DNA from: Caballeronia sp. SEWSISQ10-4 2
Lineage (GTDB): Bacteria > Pseudomonadota > Gammaproteobacteria > Burkholderiales > Burkholderiaceae
Reading direction: 5' to 3'
NCBI RefSeq assembly: GCF_030464885.1
Contig: NZ_JALPRJ010000001.1
Coordinates: 62,001 to 126,000 of the forward strand
DNA: 64,000 nucleotides
A program made the translations under genes and the position numbers. Below are positions 31,027 through 41,016 of the stretch, piece by piece. Under the pieces are notes generated by a model that made no database searches, had not been told where the DNA came from, and worked only from the letters and a program-made list of their open reading frames with translations. How positions within the stretch are numbered: the stretch's first letter is position 1; each line of letters starts with the position of its first letter.

Positions 31027-31680
31027 ATGAAACAGGACAGCCGCTTTCCCAATCTCTTCATCCTCAACCACCCGCTGATCCAGCACAAGCTGACGCACAT
31101 GCGGGACAAGGACACGTCCACGCGTACGTTCCGGGAGTTGCTGCGCGAAATCACGCTGCTGATGGGCTACGAAATCACGCGCAATCTTCCGCTGACCACC
31201 AAGCGTGTCGAGACCCCGCTGGTCACCGTCGACTCACCCGTGATCGCCGGCAAGAAGCTGGCTATCGTGCCGGTGCTGCGGGCCGGCATCGGCATGTCTG
31301 ACGGGCTGCTGGACCTGATTCCGTCGGCTCGGGTCGGTCATATCGGCGTGTATCGCGCGGAAGACCACCGGCCAGTCGAGTATCTCGTGCGCCTGCCCCC
31401 CGATCTGGAAGAGCGCGTGTTCATCCTGTGCGATCCAATGGTGGCGACCGGCTATTCGGCGGTCCACGCCGTGGACGTGATGAAGCGGCGCAAGGTGCTC
31501 GGTGAGAACATCATTTTCGTGGCGCTGGTCGCGGCGCCGGAAGGCGTGAAAGTTTTCTCCGATGCCCACCCCGACGTGAAGCTGTACGTGGCCTCGCTCG
31601 ACTCCCATTTGAATGAGCACGCGTATATCGTGCCGGGCCTGGGCGACGCCGGCGACCGGCTGTTCGGCACGAAAAACTGA
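31027..31680 (+). CDS. upp: Uracil phosphoribosyltransferase
   Basis: This 217-residue enzyme makes UMP from uracil and PRPP (pyrimidine salvage). Family signatures present are [21 protein letters not shown] near the N-terminus (residues 14-34), [20 protein letters not shown], the PRPP-binding loop [11 protein letters not shown], and the C-terminal uracil-binding [17 protein letters not shown]. Length is normal for the family (about 208-216). It appears monocistronic, with a 393-bp gap to yebC. Confidence 0.97.
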   Translation: MKQDSRFPNLFILNHPLIQHKLTHMRDKDTSTRTFRELLREITLLMGYEITRNLPLTTKRVETPLVTVDSPVIAGKKLAIVPVLRAGIGMSDGLLDLIPSARVGHIGVYRAEDHRPVEYLVRLPPDLEERVFILCDPMVATGYSAVHAVDVMKRRKVLGENIIFVALVAAPEGVKVFSDAHPDVKLYVASLDSHLNEHAYIVPGLGDAGDRLFGTKN

Positions 31681-32073
31681 CGTGCAGCAGGGGCAAACAA
31701 GGCAGGCGCGCACGGATGCACGTACCGTCTGAGTACGGCCAAAGCCTGCTGAAGCGGCGCGCCATGATAAAATTCGGGTCCGCCAAATAAGCGGTTCGTG
31801 CGAGCGGTTCGTGCGCTGACGGATTGGCTGGCGTCATTCGGCTGGCGGCAGGTCGTCGGAGGATTTATTCGCAGATTCGCCGATCATCAGCGTCCGGTCC
31901 TGCCCCGAAGAACCGCAAAAACAGGGCGTGCGCCGCTCCTCGCCGTGCCACACGCCCTGCAACGATGCAGCGCGAACAAAAAATGCCGGCCGGCGAAAAG
32001 CGCCTTTTCGGGATAGGGCGGCATCATTGACACACAGGCGTGCGAGAAAAGCTCGCGCGCGATGGAGAAAGGT
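31681..32073. other. Gap between upp and yebC with a perfect inverted repeat
   Basis: About 390 bp with no supportable gene. It holds CAGGGCGTG (31922-31930) and its exact complement CACGCCCTG (31951-31959) around a 20-base loop, without a following T tract, so it is not a standard terminator. The yebC promoter is probably in this gap. Confidence 0.4.
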
Positions 32074-32802
32074 ATGGCGGGTCATTCAAAATGGGCCAAC
32101 ATCAAGCATAAGAAAGCGGCGACCGATGCCAAGCGTGGCAAGGTCTGGACGCGTCTTATCAAGGAAATTCAGGTCGCGGCGCGCTTGGGCGGCGGAGAGA
32201 TCGACACGAATCCGCGTCTGCGGCTCTCCGTTGAAAAGGCCTATGACGCCAACATGCCCAAGGACAACATCAACCGCGCGATCCAGCGCGGCGTGGGTGG
32301 TGTCGACGGTGCGACGTATGAAGAAATTCGCTACGAAGGCTACGGTATCGGCGGTGCGGCGATCATCGTGGACACCATGACGGACAACCGTACCCGGACC
32401 GTCGCGGAAGTCCGCCATGCGTTCTCGAAGTTCGGCGGCAACATGGGCACGGACGGCTCGGTGGCGTTCATGTTCGACCACGTCGGCCAGTTCCTGTTCG
32501 CTCCCGGCACGTCCGAGGACAAGCTGATGGAGGCGGCGCTCGAAGCAGGCGCGGACGACGTGGTGACGAATGACGACGGCAGCATTGAAGTGGTTTGCCC
32601 CGCCAACGACTTCCAGAAGGTGAAAGATGCGCTGGAAGCAGCGGGTTTCAAGGCGGAAGTGGCCGAAGTCATCATGAAGCCGCAGACCGAAGTCGAGTTC
32701 ACCGGCGAAGACGCGGCAAAAATGCAGAAATTGCTCGACGCGCTGGAAAATCTGGACGACGTGCAAGAGGTTTACACCAACGCGACCATCGACGAAGAGT
32801 GA
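32074..32802 (+). CDS. yebC: YebC/PmpR family DNA-binding regulator
   Basis: The 242-residue protein starts [20 protein letters not shown], the invariant YebC/TACO1 N-terminus, and contains NIKRAI-like ([13 protein letters not shown]) and [20 protein letters not shown] segments and an acidic C-terminal domain. Members are reported as transcription regulators and, more recently, as factors helping ribosomes at difficult sequences. The ATG at 32062 is in frame but 32074 gives the family start and has GGAGA upstream. It precedes purD by a long gap. Confidence 0.95.
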   Translation: MAGHSKWANIKHKKAATDAKRGKVWTRLIKEIQVAARLGGGEIDTNPRLRLSVEKAYDANMPKDNINRAIQRGVGGVDGATYEEIRYEGYGIGGAAIIVDTMTDNRTRTVAEVRHAFSKFGGNMGTDGSVAFMFDHVGQFLFAPGTSEDKLMEAALEAGADDVVTNDDGSIEVVCPANDFQKVKDALEAAGFKAEVAEVIMKPQTEVEFTGEDAAKMQKLLDALENLDDVQEVYTNATIDEE

Positions 32803-33366
32803 TCGCCGGGCAGGTGAGCCGCGCCGGACGGGCTTGGCTGAGCACCCCTGGGGTAAAGGTGCGCCCGATGAGCGCCGGATAACCCGCCGGATAACCCGGT
32901 AGCCACTTCTGGCTCGGTTGGTGCATGTGCAGTATGTGTTGAGTCAGCGTTGAGCACGTGTTTTGGCAGCCGAGCACGGATGCGGACGCAAGCGAATATC
33001 GGCGGCCCATGCGCGAATAAACCCGCCGGTTCGCGCGTTATGTGAGAGGCGCCCGCATCAGGCATGTGCGCCAGAACGTGAGCCTGAGATGCGAGCTGAG
33101 ATGCGAGCTCGACATAGTCGTTGAAGTGAGTCGAACCCAGCCGTAAGCGGTGTTTGGCAGCCGGGAAGTTGCGTGGCGCAGCCGCGTGATGGCGCGAACC
33201 GCTTCCCCGAGTCAATGCGCACGGCGGGCATTCGGCAGACGTCCGGCAGAGATCCGGCGCACGGCAAAGCAATATCCGCGGATCAGGCGCGGCGAACCGG
33301 TTCAGATGATTCATACCGGTCCGCCCTGCTGCCGCCATGAATTTCTTAAGATCTTCGAGGATTTAA
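32803..33366. other. Non-coding gap between yebC and purD
   Basis: About 560 bp. It contains short direct repeats (ATAACCCGCCGG followed by ATAACCCGG near 32879-32900; GAGATGCGAGCT twice near 33087-33110). The purD ribosome site GAGGA is at 33356-33360. No protein family or RNA is recognised; a minus-strand frame of 188 codons runs into yebC and lacks any domain. Confidence 0.4.
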
Positions 33367-34656
33367 ATGAAGTTACTCGTCGTCGGTTCCGGCGGTCGCG
33401 AACATGCGCTCGCGTGGAAACTCGCGCAGTCGCCGCGCGTGCAGATGGTTTATGTCGCGCCGGGTAACGGCGGCACGGCTCAGGACGAACGTCTGCTCAA
33501 TGTCGACATCACCGATCCCGCAGCGCTCGCCGATTTCGCCGAGAAGGAGCAGATTGCGCTGACCGTGGTCGGCCCCGAGGGTCCGCTGGCGGCGGGTATT
33601 GTCAATTTGTTCCGCTCGCGCGGCCTGAAGATTTTCGGCCCGACCAAGGAAGCTGCGCAGCTGGAAAGCTCGAAGGACTTTGCGAAGGCGTTCATGAAGC
33701 GCCACGCCATTCCGACGGCCGAATACGAGACCTTCACGGACATCGCTGCCGCCCACGCGTATCTCGACACGAAAGGCGCGCCCATCGTCATCAAGGCTGA
33801 CGGACTTGCGGCCGGCAAGGGCGTGGTCGTGGCAACAACGCTGGAAGAAGCGCACGCGGCCGTCGACTCCATGCTCGCCGACAACAAACTGGGCGACGCC
33901 GGTGCGCGCGTGGTGATCGAAGAGTTCCTGGATGGCGAGGAAGCGAGCTTTATCGTGATGGTGGACGGAAAGCACGTGCTGGCGCTGGCGTCGAGCCAGG
34001 ACCACAAGCGTTTGCTCGACGGCGACAAGGGTCCGAACACCGGCGGCATGGGCGCGTATTCGCCCGCGCCAATCGTCACACCGCAACTGCACGCGCGCGT
34101 GATGCGCGAAATCATCCTGCCGACCGTGCGTGGCATGGAGCAGGAAGGCATCCGATACACCGGTTTCCTGTACGCCGGCCTGATGATCGACGCGCACGGC
34201 AACCCGAAAACGCTCGAATTCAATTGCCGCATGGGCGATCCGGAAACGCAGCCGATCATGGCGCGCCTGAAAGGCGATTTCTCGAAGGTGGTTGAACTGG
34301 CCATCGCCGGGACGCTGGCGACGGCGGAAATTGAGTGGGACCGGCGCACGGCGCTCGGCGTCGTGCTGGCCGCGCACAACTATCCGGACACGCCGCGCAA
34401 GGGTGACCGGATCAACGGCGTTCCACCGGAAACGCCCGAAGCCGTGACGTTCCATGCCGGCACCACGCTGGAAAACGGCAAGCTCAGCACATCGGGCGGA
34501 CGTGTGCTGTGCGTGGTGGGGTTGTCGGATTCGGTGCGCGGCGCGCAATCGGTCGTCTACGATACGATCAATCAAATCACGTTCGACGGCATGCAGTATC
34601 GGCGGGACATCGGTTATCGCGCGTTGAATCGTAAAGCGGCGGATCGGCAGAACTGA
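33367..34656 (+). CDS. purD: Phosphoribosylamine-glycine ligase
   Basis: The 429-residue GAR synthetase joins phosphoribosylamine and glycine with ATP in purine synthesis. It starts MKLLVVGSGGREHALAWKLA. The ATP-grasp domain includes KADGLAAGKGVVVA, EEFLDGEEASF and the substrate loop PNTGGMGAYSPAP; GFLYAGLMIDAHGNPKTLEF and NCRMGDPETQ carry metal-binding residues. Length is normal. GAGGA lies 6 bases before the ATG. It begins a series of closely packed housekeeping genes, although a hairpin separates it from hemF. Confidence 0.97.
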   Translation: MKLLVVGSGGREHALAWKLAQSPRVQMVYVAPGNGGTAQDERLLNVDITDPAALADFAEKEQIALTVVGPEGPLAAGIVNLFRSRGLKIFGPTKEAAQLESSKDFAKAFMKRHAIPTAEYETFTDIAAAHAYLDTKGAPIVIKADGLAAGKGVVVATTLEEAHAAVDSMLADNKLGDAGARVVIEEFLDGEEASFIVMVDGKHVLALASSQDHKRLLDGDKGPNTGGMGAYSPAPIVTPQLHARVMREIILPTVRGMEQEGIRYTGFLYAGLMIDAHGNPKTLEFNCRMGDPETQPIMARLKGDFSKVVELAIAGTLATAEIEWDRRTALGVVLAAHNYPDTPRKGDRINGVPPETPEAVTFHAGTTLENGKLSTSGGRVLCVVGLSDSVRGAQSVVYDTINQITFDGMQYRRDIGYRALNRKAADRQN

Positions 34657-34710
34657 TCCAAAACCGCGGGAAACATTGCCGGAAGCACCGCAACGCAGCA
34701 AATCGAGCAG

Positions 34711-34743
34711 CTGCCGGACCTTCGCGTCCGGCAGTGCGTTTTA
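34711..34743 (+). terminator. Hairpin between purD and hemF (weak terminator)
   Basis: CTGCCGGAC (34711-34719) pairs perfectly with GTCCGGCAG (34726-34734) around CTTCGC, followed by TGCG and then TTTT. The T tract is short and displaced, so it may only partly end purD transcripts before hemF. Confidence 0.6.
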
Positions 34744-34846
34744 GAGGGAACGTGCTTTGGGCCACGCAATTTTGGACTAGCCCAGCGCCAATCCAACCCG
34801 CGCACTCCCGCGCGCCCTTTCCCCACAAGCCGTAAAGCAGCACACA

Positions 34847-35770
34847 ATGACCGCTCCAACCTACGACGTACAAGCTGTCCGAACTTATCTGACCGGTTTG
34901 CAAGAGCAGATCGCACAGACGCTCGGCGCGTTCGATGGCACCGAATTCTCCATCGATTCCTGGCAGCGTGGTCCCGAAGAACGGTTGCGCGGCGGCGGCA
35001 GCACGCGGATTCTCGAAGGTGGCCAGTTTTTCGAACGGGGCGGCATCGGTTTCTCGGATGTGGCCGGCGACTCGTTGCCGCCATCGGCGAGTGCCGCGCG
35101 TCCGCAACTGGCCGGGCGCGGTTTCGAGGCAATGGGCGTCTCGCTCGTCATGCATCCGCGCAATCCGCACTGCCCCACCGTGCACATGAACGTGCGCCTG
35201 CTGATCGCGACGAAAGCCGGCGAGCCGCCGCTGTTCTGGTTTGGCGGCGGCATGGATCTCACGCCCTATTACGGCTGCGAGGACGACGCCCGCCATTTTC
35301 ACGGCGTCTGCCGGGACGCGCTTGCGCCCTTCGGCACGGATCTGTATCCGCGTTTCAAGAAATGGTGCGACGAGTATTTTTATCTCAAGCATCGCAACGA
35401 GCCGCGGGGGATCGGCGGGATTTTCTTCGACGACTTTTCGGAACCCGGTTTCGACGAATCGTTTGCAATGATGCGCAGCGTCGGCGACAGCTTCCTGGCC
35501 GCGTACTTGCCGATCATCGAACGCCGCCGCAATACGCCTTATGGCGAAGCGCAGCGGGAATTCCAGGCGTACCGGCGCGGCCGATACGTGGAATTCAACC
35601 TGGTCTTCGACCGGGGCACGCTGTTCGGGCTGCAAAGCGGCGGCCGCACGGAATCCATCCTGATGTCGATGCCGCCTGCCGTGACGTGGCGCTATAACTG
35701 GCAACCCGAACCGGGCACGCCTGAAGCGCAGCTTTACTCCGACTTTCTCGTCGTGCGAGAGTGGGTATAG
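34847..35770 (+). CDS. hemF: Oxygen-dependent coproporphyrinogen III oxidase
   Basis: This 307-residue enzyme oxidatively decarboxylates coproporphyrinogen III to protoporphyrinogen IX in heme synthesis. Family features are [40 protein letters not shown] (with metal-binding His), [20 protein letters not shown] and [20 protein letters not shown], ending with the conserved [20 protein letters not shown]. It lies between purD and nadD, an order seen in Burkholderiaceae. The gap to nadD is only 27 bp (or 57 bp with the alternative nadD start). Confidence 0.97.
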   Translation: MTAPTYDVQAVRTYLTGLQEQIAQTLGAFDGTEFSIDSWQRGPEERLRGGGSTRILEGGQFFERGGIGFSDVAGDSLPPSASAARPQLAGRGFEAMGVSLVMHPRNPHCPTVHMNVRLLIATKAGEPPLFWFGGGMDLTPYYGCEDDARHFHGVCRDALAPFGTDLYPRFKKWCDEYFYLKHRNEPRGIGGIFFDDFSEPGFDESFAMMRSVGDSFLAAYLPIIERRRNTPYGEAQREFQAYRRGRYVEFNLVFDRGTLFGLQSGGRTESILMSMPPAVTWRYNWQPEPGTPEAQLYSDFLVVREWV

Positions 35771-35797
35771 CAAAATGAGACCTGAGCGCTGCACCTG

Positions 35798-36520
35798 TTG
35801 CAATCTGTCCCCGATGAGGATTGTCCACTGAAACCGAACCTTCCTTGCGCTCGACGCGTCGGCTTGCTGGGCGGCACGTTCGACCCGATTCACGACGCTC
35901 ACCTGGCGCTCGCGCGGCGTTTCGCCGAGTTGCTCGACCTGACCGAGCTCGTGCTGCTGCCTGCCGGACAGCCATGGCAGAAAAAGGATGTCACCGCGGC
36001 GCATCACCGGCTTGCCATGACCCGCGCGGCGGCGGATTCGCTGCATATCGAAGGCTTGCAAGTCACCGTCGCCACCGACGAAATCGATCACGACGGCCCG
36101 ACCTACACCGTGGAAACGCTGGATCGCTGGCGCGCGCGGGAAGGCACGGACGCGTCGTTGTCGCTTTTGATCGGCGCCGATCAGCTTGTGCATCTGGATT
36201 CATGGCGCGACTGGAAACGCCTGTTCGAATTTGCGCATGTGTGCGTGGAAACCCGCGCGGGGTTCGACCTTTCGACGGTTTCCCCCGCCGTAGCCACCGA
36301 AATTGCAGCGCGCAGCGCCCCGGCTGAGGTACTGCAATCCACGCCTCATGGCCATCTGCTGATTGATTCCGCGCTGACGCTCGAAGTGTCGGCGACAGAA
36401 ATTCGCGAGCAGTTGGGAGAGCGCCTGCGGGCGCGCGCGGCGGGTGAAATCGACGCCGAGAGTCATGTACCGTCCGCCGTATGGGACTATATTGTTCAAC
36501 ACCACTTGTACCATCGGTAA
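35798..36520 (+). CDS. nadD: Nicotinate-nucleotide adenylyltransferase
   Basis: The product (240 residues from TTG 35798) converts nicotinate mononucleotide to the dinucleotide in NAD synthesis. The nucleotidyl-transferase start [20 protein letters not shown] and the second motif SATEIREQL are present, as are [20 protein letters not shown] and [16 protein letters not shown]. Two oddities: the usual HxGH signature reads HDAH, with Ala for Gly; and there is no ATG. TTG 35798 lacks a ribosome site, while an in-frame CTG at 35828 sits 7 bases after GATGAGGA (35813-35820). The true start may therefore be the CTG, giving 230 residues. Confidence 0.93.
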   Translation: MQSVPDEDCPLKPNLPCARRVGLLGGTFDPIHDAHLALARRFAELLDLTELVLLPAGQPWQKKDVTAAHHRLAMTRAAADSLHIEGLQVTVATDEIDHDGPTYTVETLDRWRAREGTDASLSLLIGADQLVHLDSWRDWKRLFEFAHVCVETRAGFDLSTVSPAVATEIAARSAPAEVLQSTPHGHLLIDSALTLEVSATEIREQLGERLRARAAGEIDAESHVPSAVWDYIVQHHLYHR

Positions 36521-36524
36521 AAAT

Positions 36525-36962
36525 ATGGAAATTCAAAAGCTTCAACGCGCGATCATCGACGGTCTCGAAGACGTCAAGGCGCAGGACATCAAGGTGTTCA
36601 ACACCACCCACCTGACGGCCCTCTTCGACCGTGTGATCGTCGCGAGCGGGACGTCGAATCGTCAGACCAAGGCGCTCGCGAACAGCGTGCGCGACAAGGT
36701 CAAGGAGCTGGGCGGCGACGTCATCAGCACCGAAGGCGAGGAAGTCGGCGAGTGGGTGCTGGTCGATTGCGGCGATGCGGTCGTCCACATCCTGCAACCG
36801 GCGCTGCGCCAGTACTACAACCTCGAAGAGGTCTGGGGCGACAAACCCGTGCGCGTAAAGCTGCAAAGCTCGGGTGGCTTCAGCGGCGCCCAGGTGAGCG
36901 TGTCGGACGACGAAGACGACGAGCCAGCCGCCAAACCGGCTCGCAAGACCACACGCCGCTGA
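36525..36962 (+). CDS. rsfS: Ribosome silencing factor RsfS
   Basis: This 145-residue protein binds L14 of the large ribosomal subunit and blocks subunit joining when nutrients are low. It has the family segments DIKVFNTTHLTALFDRVIVA, SGTSNRQTKALANSV and GEWVLVDCGDAVVHILQPAL with LRQYYNLEEVWGD. The C-terminus adds an acidic then basic tail (SDDEDDEPAAKPARKTTRR). The frame is open from 36444 inside nadD, but the family begins at 36525, 4 bp after the nadD stop. Confidence 0.96.
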   Translation: MEIQKLQRAIIDGLEDVKAQDIKVFNTTHLTALFDRVIVASGTSNRQTKALANSVRDKVKELGGDVISTEGEEVGEWVLVDCGDAVVHILQPALRQYYNLEEVWGDKPVRVKLQSSGGFSGAQVSVSDDEDDEPAAKPARKTTRR

Positions 36963-37027
36963 CGCCGGTTCGACGCGAAACGTCCCGCTTTATGTAGAAG
37001 TGGACGCGTCGCGCCACGCATGTCGCC

Positions 37028-37498
37028 ATGAAACTTCATATCCTTGCGGTCGGCCACAAGATGCCCGACTGGATCGCGACCGGCTTCGACGAGTATGCGA
37101 AACGCATGCCGCCCGAGTTGCGCATCGAGTTGCGGGAGATCAAACCCGAGCAACGCTCATCGGGACGTAACGCCGAGAGCGTGATGGCCGCCGAACGCCT
37201 GCGGATCGAAGCGGCGCTGCCGAAGAATGCGCGGCTTGTCGCGCTCGACGAACGCGGCCGCGACTGGACCACGATGCAACTCGCCGGCGCGTTGCCGGAC
37301 TGGCAGCAAGAAGGCCGCGATGTGGCGTTCGTGATCGGCGGGGCCGATGGTCTCGACCCGCAAGTCAAGGCACGCGCCGAAGTCCTGCTGCGTGTTTCAA
37401 GTCTCACGCTGCCGCACGGCATGGTCCGCGTGCTGCTGGCTGAACAGCTTTATCGCGCGTGGAGCATCACGCAGAACCATCCCTATCATCGCGCGTGA
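37028..37498 (+). CDS. rlmH: 23S rRNA (pseudouridine1915-N3)-methyltransferase
   Basis: The 156-residue SPOUT methyltransferase modifies pseudouridine 1915 in helix 69 of 23S rRNA. It starts [20 protein letters not shown] and has the AdoMet-knot sequences [10 protein letters not shown] and [20 protein letters not shown], with the invariant C-terminal QNHPYHRA. Length matches the family exactly. It is 65 bp after rsfS and 68 bp before maf. Confidence 0.97.
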   Translation: MKLHILAVGHKMPDWIATGFDEYAKRMPPELRIELREIKPEQRSSGRNAESVMAAERLRIEAALPKNARLVALDERGRDWTTMQLAGALPDWQQEGRDVAFVIGGADGLDPQVKARAEVLLRVSSLTLPHGMVRVLLAEQLYRAWSITQNHPYHRA

Positions 37499-37566
37499 GG
37501 CGTGGCACGGAGGCGTTGAAGGAGCGCGCCTGGCTAGCCTGCGCGTGACCTTCGAGATCCGCGAAC

Positions 37567-38187
37567 ATGGCATCGCCCAGCTTCCCTTTTGTTTATCTCG
37601 CGTCGCAAAGTCCCCGGCGGCAAGAACTGTTGCAGCAACTCGGCGTGCGCTTCGAGTTGCTGCTGCCCCGACCCGATGAAGACGCCGAAGCGCTCGAAGC
37701 CGAGCTCGCCAACGAAGCCCCGGACGCCTATGTGCTGCGCGTTTGCGAGGCAAAGGCGCTGGCCGCTTATGCGCGCCGCGTAAAGGGCGAGCATCGACCC
37801 GCACCCATTCTCGTCGCCGACACCACCGTCACGCTCGACGGCGCAATCATGGGCAAACCCGACGACGCAGATCATGCCGTCGCGATGCTCGAACAACTAT
37901 CCGGACGCGATCACGAGGTCCTGACCGCACTCGCCGTAGTCGATGCCGACGGCGTTCTGCTCGCGCCTGTTCTATCACGCTCGCTGGTGCGCTTCGCCGC
38001 AGTCGAGCGTGCTGCACTGCAGCGTTACGCCGCCACCGGCGAACCGCTCGGAAAGGCCGGTGCGTATGGCGTTCAGGGACGAGCGGCGGCGTTTATCGAA
38101 CGGATCGACGGGTCCTATTCGGGTATCATGGGCCTGCCTCTTTTCGAAACAGCAGCACTCTTGCGCGTGGCGCGCGTCGACTTCTAA
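37567..38187 (+). CDS. maf: Maf-type nucleoside triphosphate pyrophosphatase
   Basis: The 206-residue Maf/Ham1-fold enzyme hydrolyses non-canonical or modified NTPs. Visible motifs are the phosphate loop [39 protein letters not shown] with the catalytic Asp, [15 protein letters not shown] and [20 protein letters not shown] followed by [10 protein letters not shown]. The pattern resembles the YhdE (dTTP/UTP) subgroup. It is located between rlmH and rng in a co-directional series; the rng ATG follows its stop by 7 bp. Confidence 0.95.
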   Translation: MASPSFPFVYLASQSPRRQELLQQLGVRFELLLPRPDEDAEALEAELANEAPDAYVLRVCEAKALAAYARRVKGEHRPAPILVADTTVTLDGAIMGKPDDADHAVAMLEQLSGRDHEVLTALAVVDADGVLLAPVLSRSLVRFAAVERAALQRYAATGEPLGKAGAYGVQGRAAAFIERIDGSYSGIMGLPLFETAALLRVARVDF

Positions 38188-38194
38188 ACCGTCC

Positions 38195-39664
38195 ATGAAC
38201 GAAGAAATCCTGATCAACGTCACACCGCAGGAAACCCGCGTTGCCCTCGTTCAGCAAGGCGCGGTGCAAGAGCTTCACGTCGAGCGCACGCTGTCGCGCG
38301 GACGAGTGGGCAATGTGTATCTCGGCAAGGTCGTGCGCGTGCTGCCGGGCATGCAGTCGGCCTTTATCGATATCGGGCTTGAGCGCGCTGCGTTCCTGCA
38401 TGTGGCCGATATCTGGCATCCGCGCATCGCCGGCGAAACGCATGCGAACACGCCACATACGCCCATCGAGAAGATCGTGTTCGAAGGCCAGGCGCTGATG
38501 GTGCAGGTGGTGAAGGATCCTATCGGCACCAAGGGCGCGCGGCTTTCCACTCAGGTCAGCATCGCTGGGCGCACGCTGGTTTATCTGCCGCAGGAACCGC
38601 ATATCGGGATCTCGCAGAAGATCGCCAGCGAGGCCGAGCGCGAGGCCATCCGGGCACGGCTCACGGCTGTTCTGCCTGTGGAGGAGAAAGGCGGGTATAT
38701 CGTCCGGACGATTGCGGAAGATGCGTCCAGTGAAGAGCTCGCCGCCGATGTCGCGTATTTGCGCAAGACGTGGGCAACGATTGTCGCGCAGGCGCAGCGT
38801 GTAGCACCGACCTCGCTGCTGCATCAGGATCTCAATCTCGCGCAGCGCGTGTTGCGCGATTTCGTGAACGATGAAACCTCGCGTATTCAAGTCGATTCAC
38901 GCGAGACATATCAGATGCTGGCCGACTTCGCGATCGAGTTCACGCCGGCTGTGGCTTCCCGGGTGCATCACTATGCGGGCGAGCGGCCGCTTTACGACCT
39001 GTACAACATCGAAGCCGAGATTCAGCGCGCGTTGTCACGCCGGGTCGATTTGAAATCGGGTGGTTATCTGATGATCGACCAGACCGAGGCAATGACGACC
39101 ATCGACGTGAATACGGGTGGTTATGTAGGTGCCCGTAATTTCGACGACACGATCTTTAAAACCAATCTCGAAGCGGCTCACACGATTGCACGGCAACTGC
39201 GATTGAGAAATCTTGGCGGGATCATCATTATCGATTTCATCGATATGGAGAACGTCGAGCATCGCGATCAAGTGCTTGGCGAGTTGAAGAAAGCGTTGTC
39301 GCGGGATCGGACACGGGTGACGGTGAACGGGTTTTCGCAGTTGGGCCTGGTTGAGATGACGCGCAAACGCACGCGTGAATCGCTCGCGCATGTGTTGTGC
39401 GAGCCGTGTCCAACTTGCGATGGCAAAGGTCAGGTGAAGACGCCGCGGACCGTGTGTTACGACGTGCTGCGCGAGATCATGCGTGAGTCGCGGCAGTTCA
39501 ATCCGCGCGAGTTTCGCGTGGTGGCGTCGCAGCAGGTGATTGATTTGTTTCTCGAAGAAGAGTCGCAGCATCTGGCAATGCTGATGGACTTTATCGGGAA
39601 GCCGGTGTCGCTGCAGGTGGAGTCGAATCTGAGCCAGGAACAATATGACATTGTGCTGATGTAG
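38195..39664 (+). CDS. rng: Ribonuclease G
   Basis: This 489-residue endoribonuclease processes the 16S rRNA 5' end and degrades some mRNAs. It starts MNEEILINVTPQETRVALVQ, has an S1 RNA-binding domain at about residues 35-130 (GNVYLGKVVRVLPGMQSAFI), catalytic Asp residues in MTTIDVNTGGYVG and IDFIDMEN, and the zinc-link motif CEPCPTC. Length equals that of E. coli RNase G. The open frame begins in maf at 37943, but the family start is 38195, just after the maf stop. It is last in the purD-to-rng series. Confidence 0.96.
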   Translation: MNEEILINVTPQETRVALVQQGAVQELHVERTLSRGRVGNVYLGKVVRVLPGMQSAFIDIGLERAAFLHVADIWHPRIAGETHANTPHTPIEKIVFEGQALMVQVVKDPIGTKGARLSTQVSIAGRTLVYLPQEPHIGISQKIASEAEREAIRARLTAVLPVEEKGGYIVRTIAEDASSEELAADVAYLRKTWATIVAQAQRVAPTSLLHQDLNLAQRVLRDFVNDETSRIQVDSRETYQMLADFAIEFTPAVASRVHHYAGERPLYDLYNIEAEIQRALSRRVDLKSGGYLMIDQTEAMTTIDVNTGGYVGARNFDDTIFKTNLEAAHTIARQLRLRNLGGIIIIDFIDMENVEHRDQVLGELKKALSRDRTRVTVNGFSQLGLVEMTRKRTRESLAHVLCEPCPTCDGKGQVKTPRTVCYDVLREIMRESRQFNPREFRVVASQQVIDLFLEEESQHLAMLMDFIGKPVSLQVESNLSQEQYDIVLM

Positions 39665-39707
39665 GAAAACTGGATCCACCCGGTCACGGCGGGAACCACC
39701 GTCCCGC

Positions 39708-40901
39708 TCAGCCCACCAGCGCCATCAATCTCTCAGCAGCCTCGACCGGATGATAACGCTTGACTCGATCGAAAGCGTGTTCAATAAGTCTTTCCCGCAA
39801 ATGCGCGTCCGTCAGAATCGTCCGTATCGCAGCGCTCATCGCCAGCGCATCGCCAACAGGCACTAGCAGCCCGGCGCGCCCATCGTCGAGCAAATCCCGC
39901 GGGCCAGTAGGACAGTCCGTCGAGATCACTGGCACCCTAAGCGCCATCGCCTCGCCAAGCACCATTCCGAAGCCCTCATAACGGCTGCTGAGCACGAGCG
40001 CTTTCGCGCCCAGGATGAACGGGTGCGGATTCGACTGGAAACCGACGAAATGAACTGTCGAATCGATGCCGAGTTCGCGTGCCAACGCTTCTAGCTCACC
40101 CTGGAACGGCCCCTCACCGACAATACACAGGTCACACGACGTCATGCCCGACTCGCGGAGCTTCGCATACGCGTGCAACAGGGTTCTGTGATCCTTCTGC
40201 CTTTCATCCAGGCGAGCCACCGAGACGATGTAAGGCGATGCCGGAATCTGAGCGGGCTCGAGCGCGCGACGCATCAACGCATCTCCATCGATGATATTCG
40301 GCAGTTCCGTCAGCTTGTCAGTGAGGCACGGGAACACCTGCATGCCTTCACGGAGCATTTCACTGGTTTGCACAGCAATCGCGTCATAGCGCACAAACTG
40401 CGCCCCGCGCTGTTCGATCCGCTTGCGCCGCAGACCTGAGAAGCGCGCCGCGATGCTGTAGTGGTTCACGCCGAGCCACAACACGTCATATTTTCCCGCG
40501 ATAGTCCTAAGGGTCATGTCGAAGTCGCAGATGACGTCGACGCTTCGCGCAAGCGCCTTGATCTTGCGATGAAACAGGGGACGTAAAACGCCGTAGGTCA
40601 GAACGTTTTTCACCACCTTCATGCGCGGCGTAAGTTTGTGCTGCCGCCTGATTTCATGCAGTGCATGCATCCAGGGTTTTGACGCCAGCACATGCACCGG
40701 CACGCCGGCAGGCAGGGAATCGCGCCAGAACTCGAGATCATCGGTCGGGAACGACACGCACACCTCAACCTGGAAGTGCGCTGCACACAACGCGTGAAGC
40801 CAGGCAATCAGCGCCGTTTCAGTTCCACCCCGGCCGAAGTCACTGACGTGGAACAAGACGCGCGGACGCGCAGGCGGAAAATTCGAATCCAGCTTGTTCA
40901 T
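39708..40901 (-). CDS. Glycosyltransferase family 4 protein
   Basis: This 397-residue GT-B enzyme has an N-terminal fold start (RPRVLFHVSDFGRGGTETAL) and a C-terminal donor-binding domain with SPYIVSVARLDERQKDHRTL, LCIVGEGPFQGELEALAREL, SSRYEGFGMVLGEAMALRVP (EX7E motif) and STDCPTGPRDLLDDGRAGLL. It should transfer a sugar from a nucleotide donor during surface polysaccharide synthesis; the donor is unknown. It stands alone, far from the main glycan locus at 47-57 kb. A perfect -10 (TATAAT on the minus strand, 40929-40934) lies about 28 bp upstream. Confidence 0.9.
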   Translation of the reverse strand: MNKLDSNFPPARPRVLFHVSDFGRGGTETALIAWLHALCAAHFQVEVCVSFPTDDLEFWRDSLPAGVPVHVLASKPWMHALHEIRRQHKLTPRMKVVKNVLTYGVLRPLFHRKIKALARSVDVICDFDMTLRTIAGKYDVLWLGVNHYSIAARFSGLRRKRIEQRGAQFVRYDAIAVQTSEMLREGMQVFPCLTDKLTELPNIIDGDALMRRALEPAQIPASPYIVSVARLDERQKDHRTLLHAYAKLRESGMTSCDLCIVGEGPFQGELEALARELGIDSTVHFVGFQSNPHPFILGAKALVLSSRYEGFGMVLGEAMALRVPVISTDCPTGPRDLLDDGRAGLLVPVGDALAMSAAIRTILTDAHLRERLIEHAFDRVKRYHPVEAAERLMALVG

Positions 40902-40928
40902 GAGCGGCGCCGCCTTAGGAGAGGCGCC

Positions 40929-40934
40929 ATTATA
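40929..40934 (-). promoter_or_regulatory. Consensus -10 box for the GT4 gene
   Basis: The minus strand reads TATAAT here, in AT-rich DNA about 28 bp before the glycosyltransferase ATG. The -35 candidate 17-18 bases upstream (TAGATC/TTAGAT) is weak. Confidence 0.5.
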
Positions 40935-41016
40935 AGTTCTGACCTATATAAGATCTAATTTATGCCGACGTATAAAACTGCATCCCTGACTAGTAATCCC
41001 CCTACGTAACGTGGCA

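Noticed and set aside
32772-33338. A 188-codon minus-strand frame in the yebC-purD gap
   Set aside because: Ala/His/Pro-rich with no domain, overlaps the yebC 3' end, and lacks a ribosome site; I treat the gap as non-coding.
34577-36193. A 538-codon minus-strand frame across purD end, hemF and nadD
   Set aside because: It spans three genes read on the plus strand with well-known motifs, so it is a shadow.
39665-39707. GC-rich imperfect hairpin after rng
   Set aside because: The stem has mismatches and no T tract in either direction, so I do not call a terminator.
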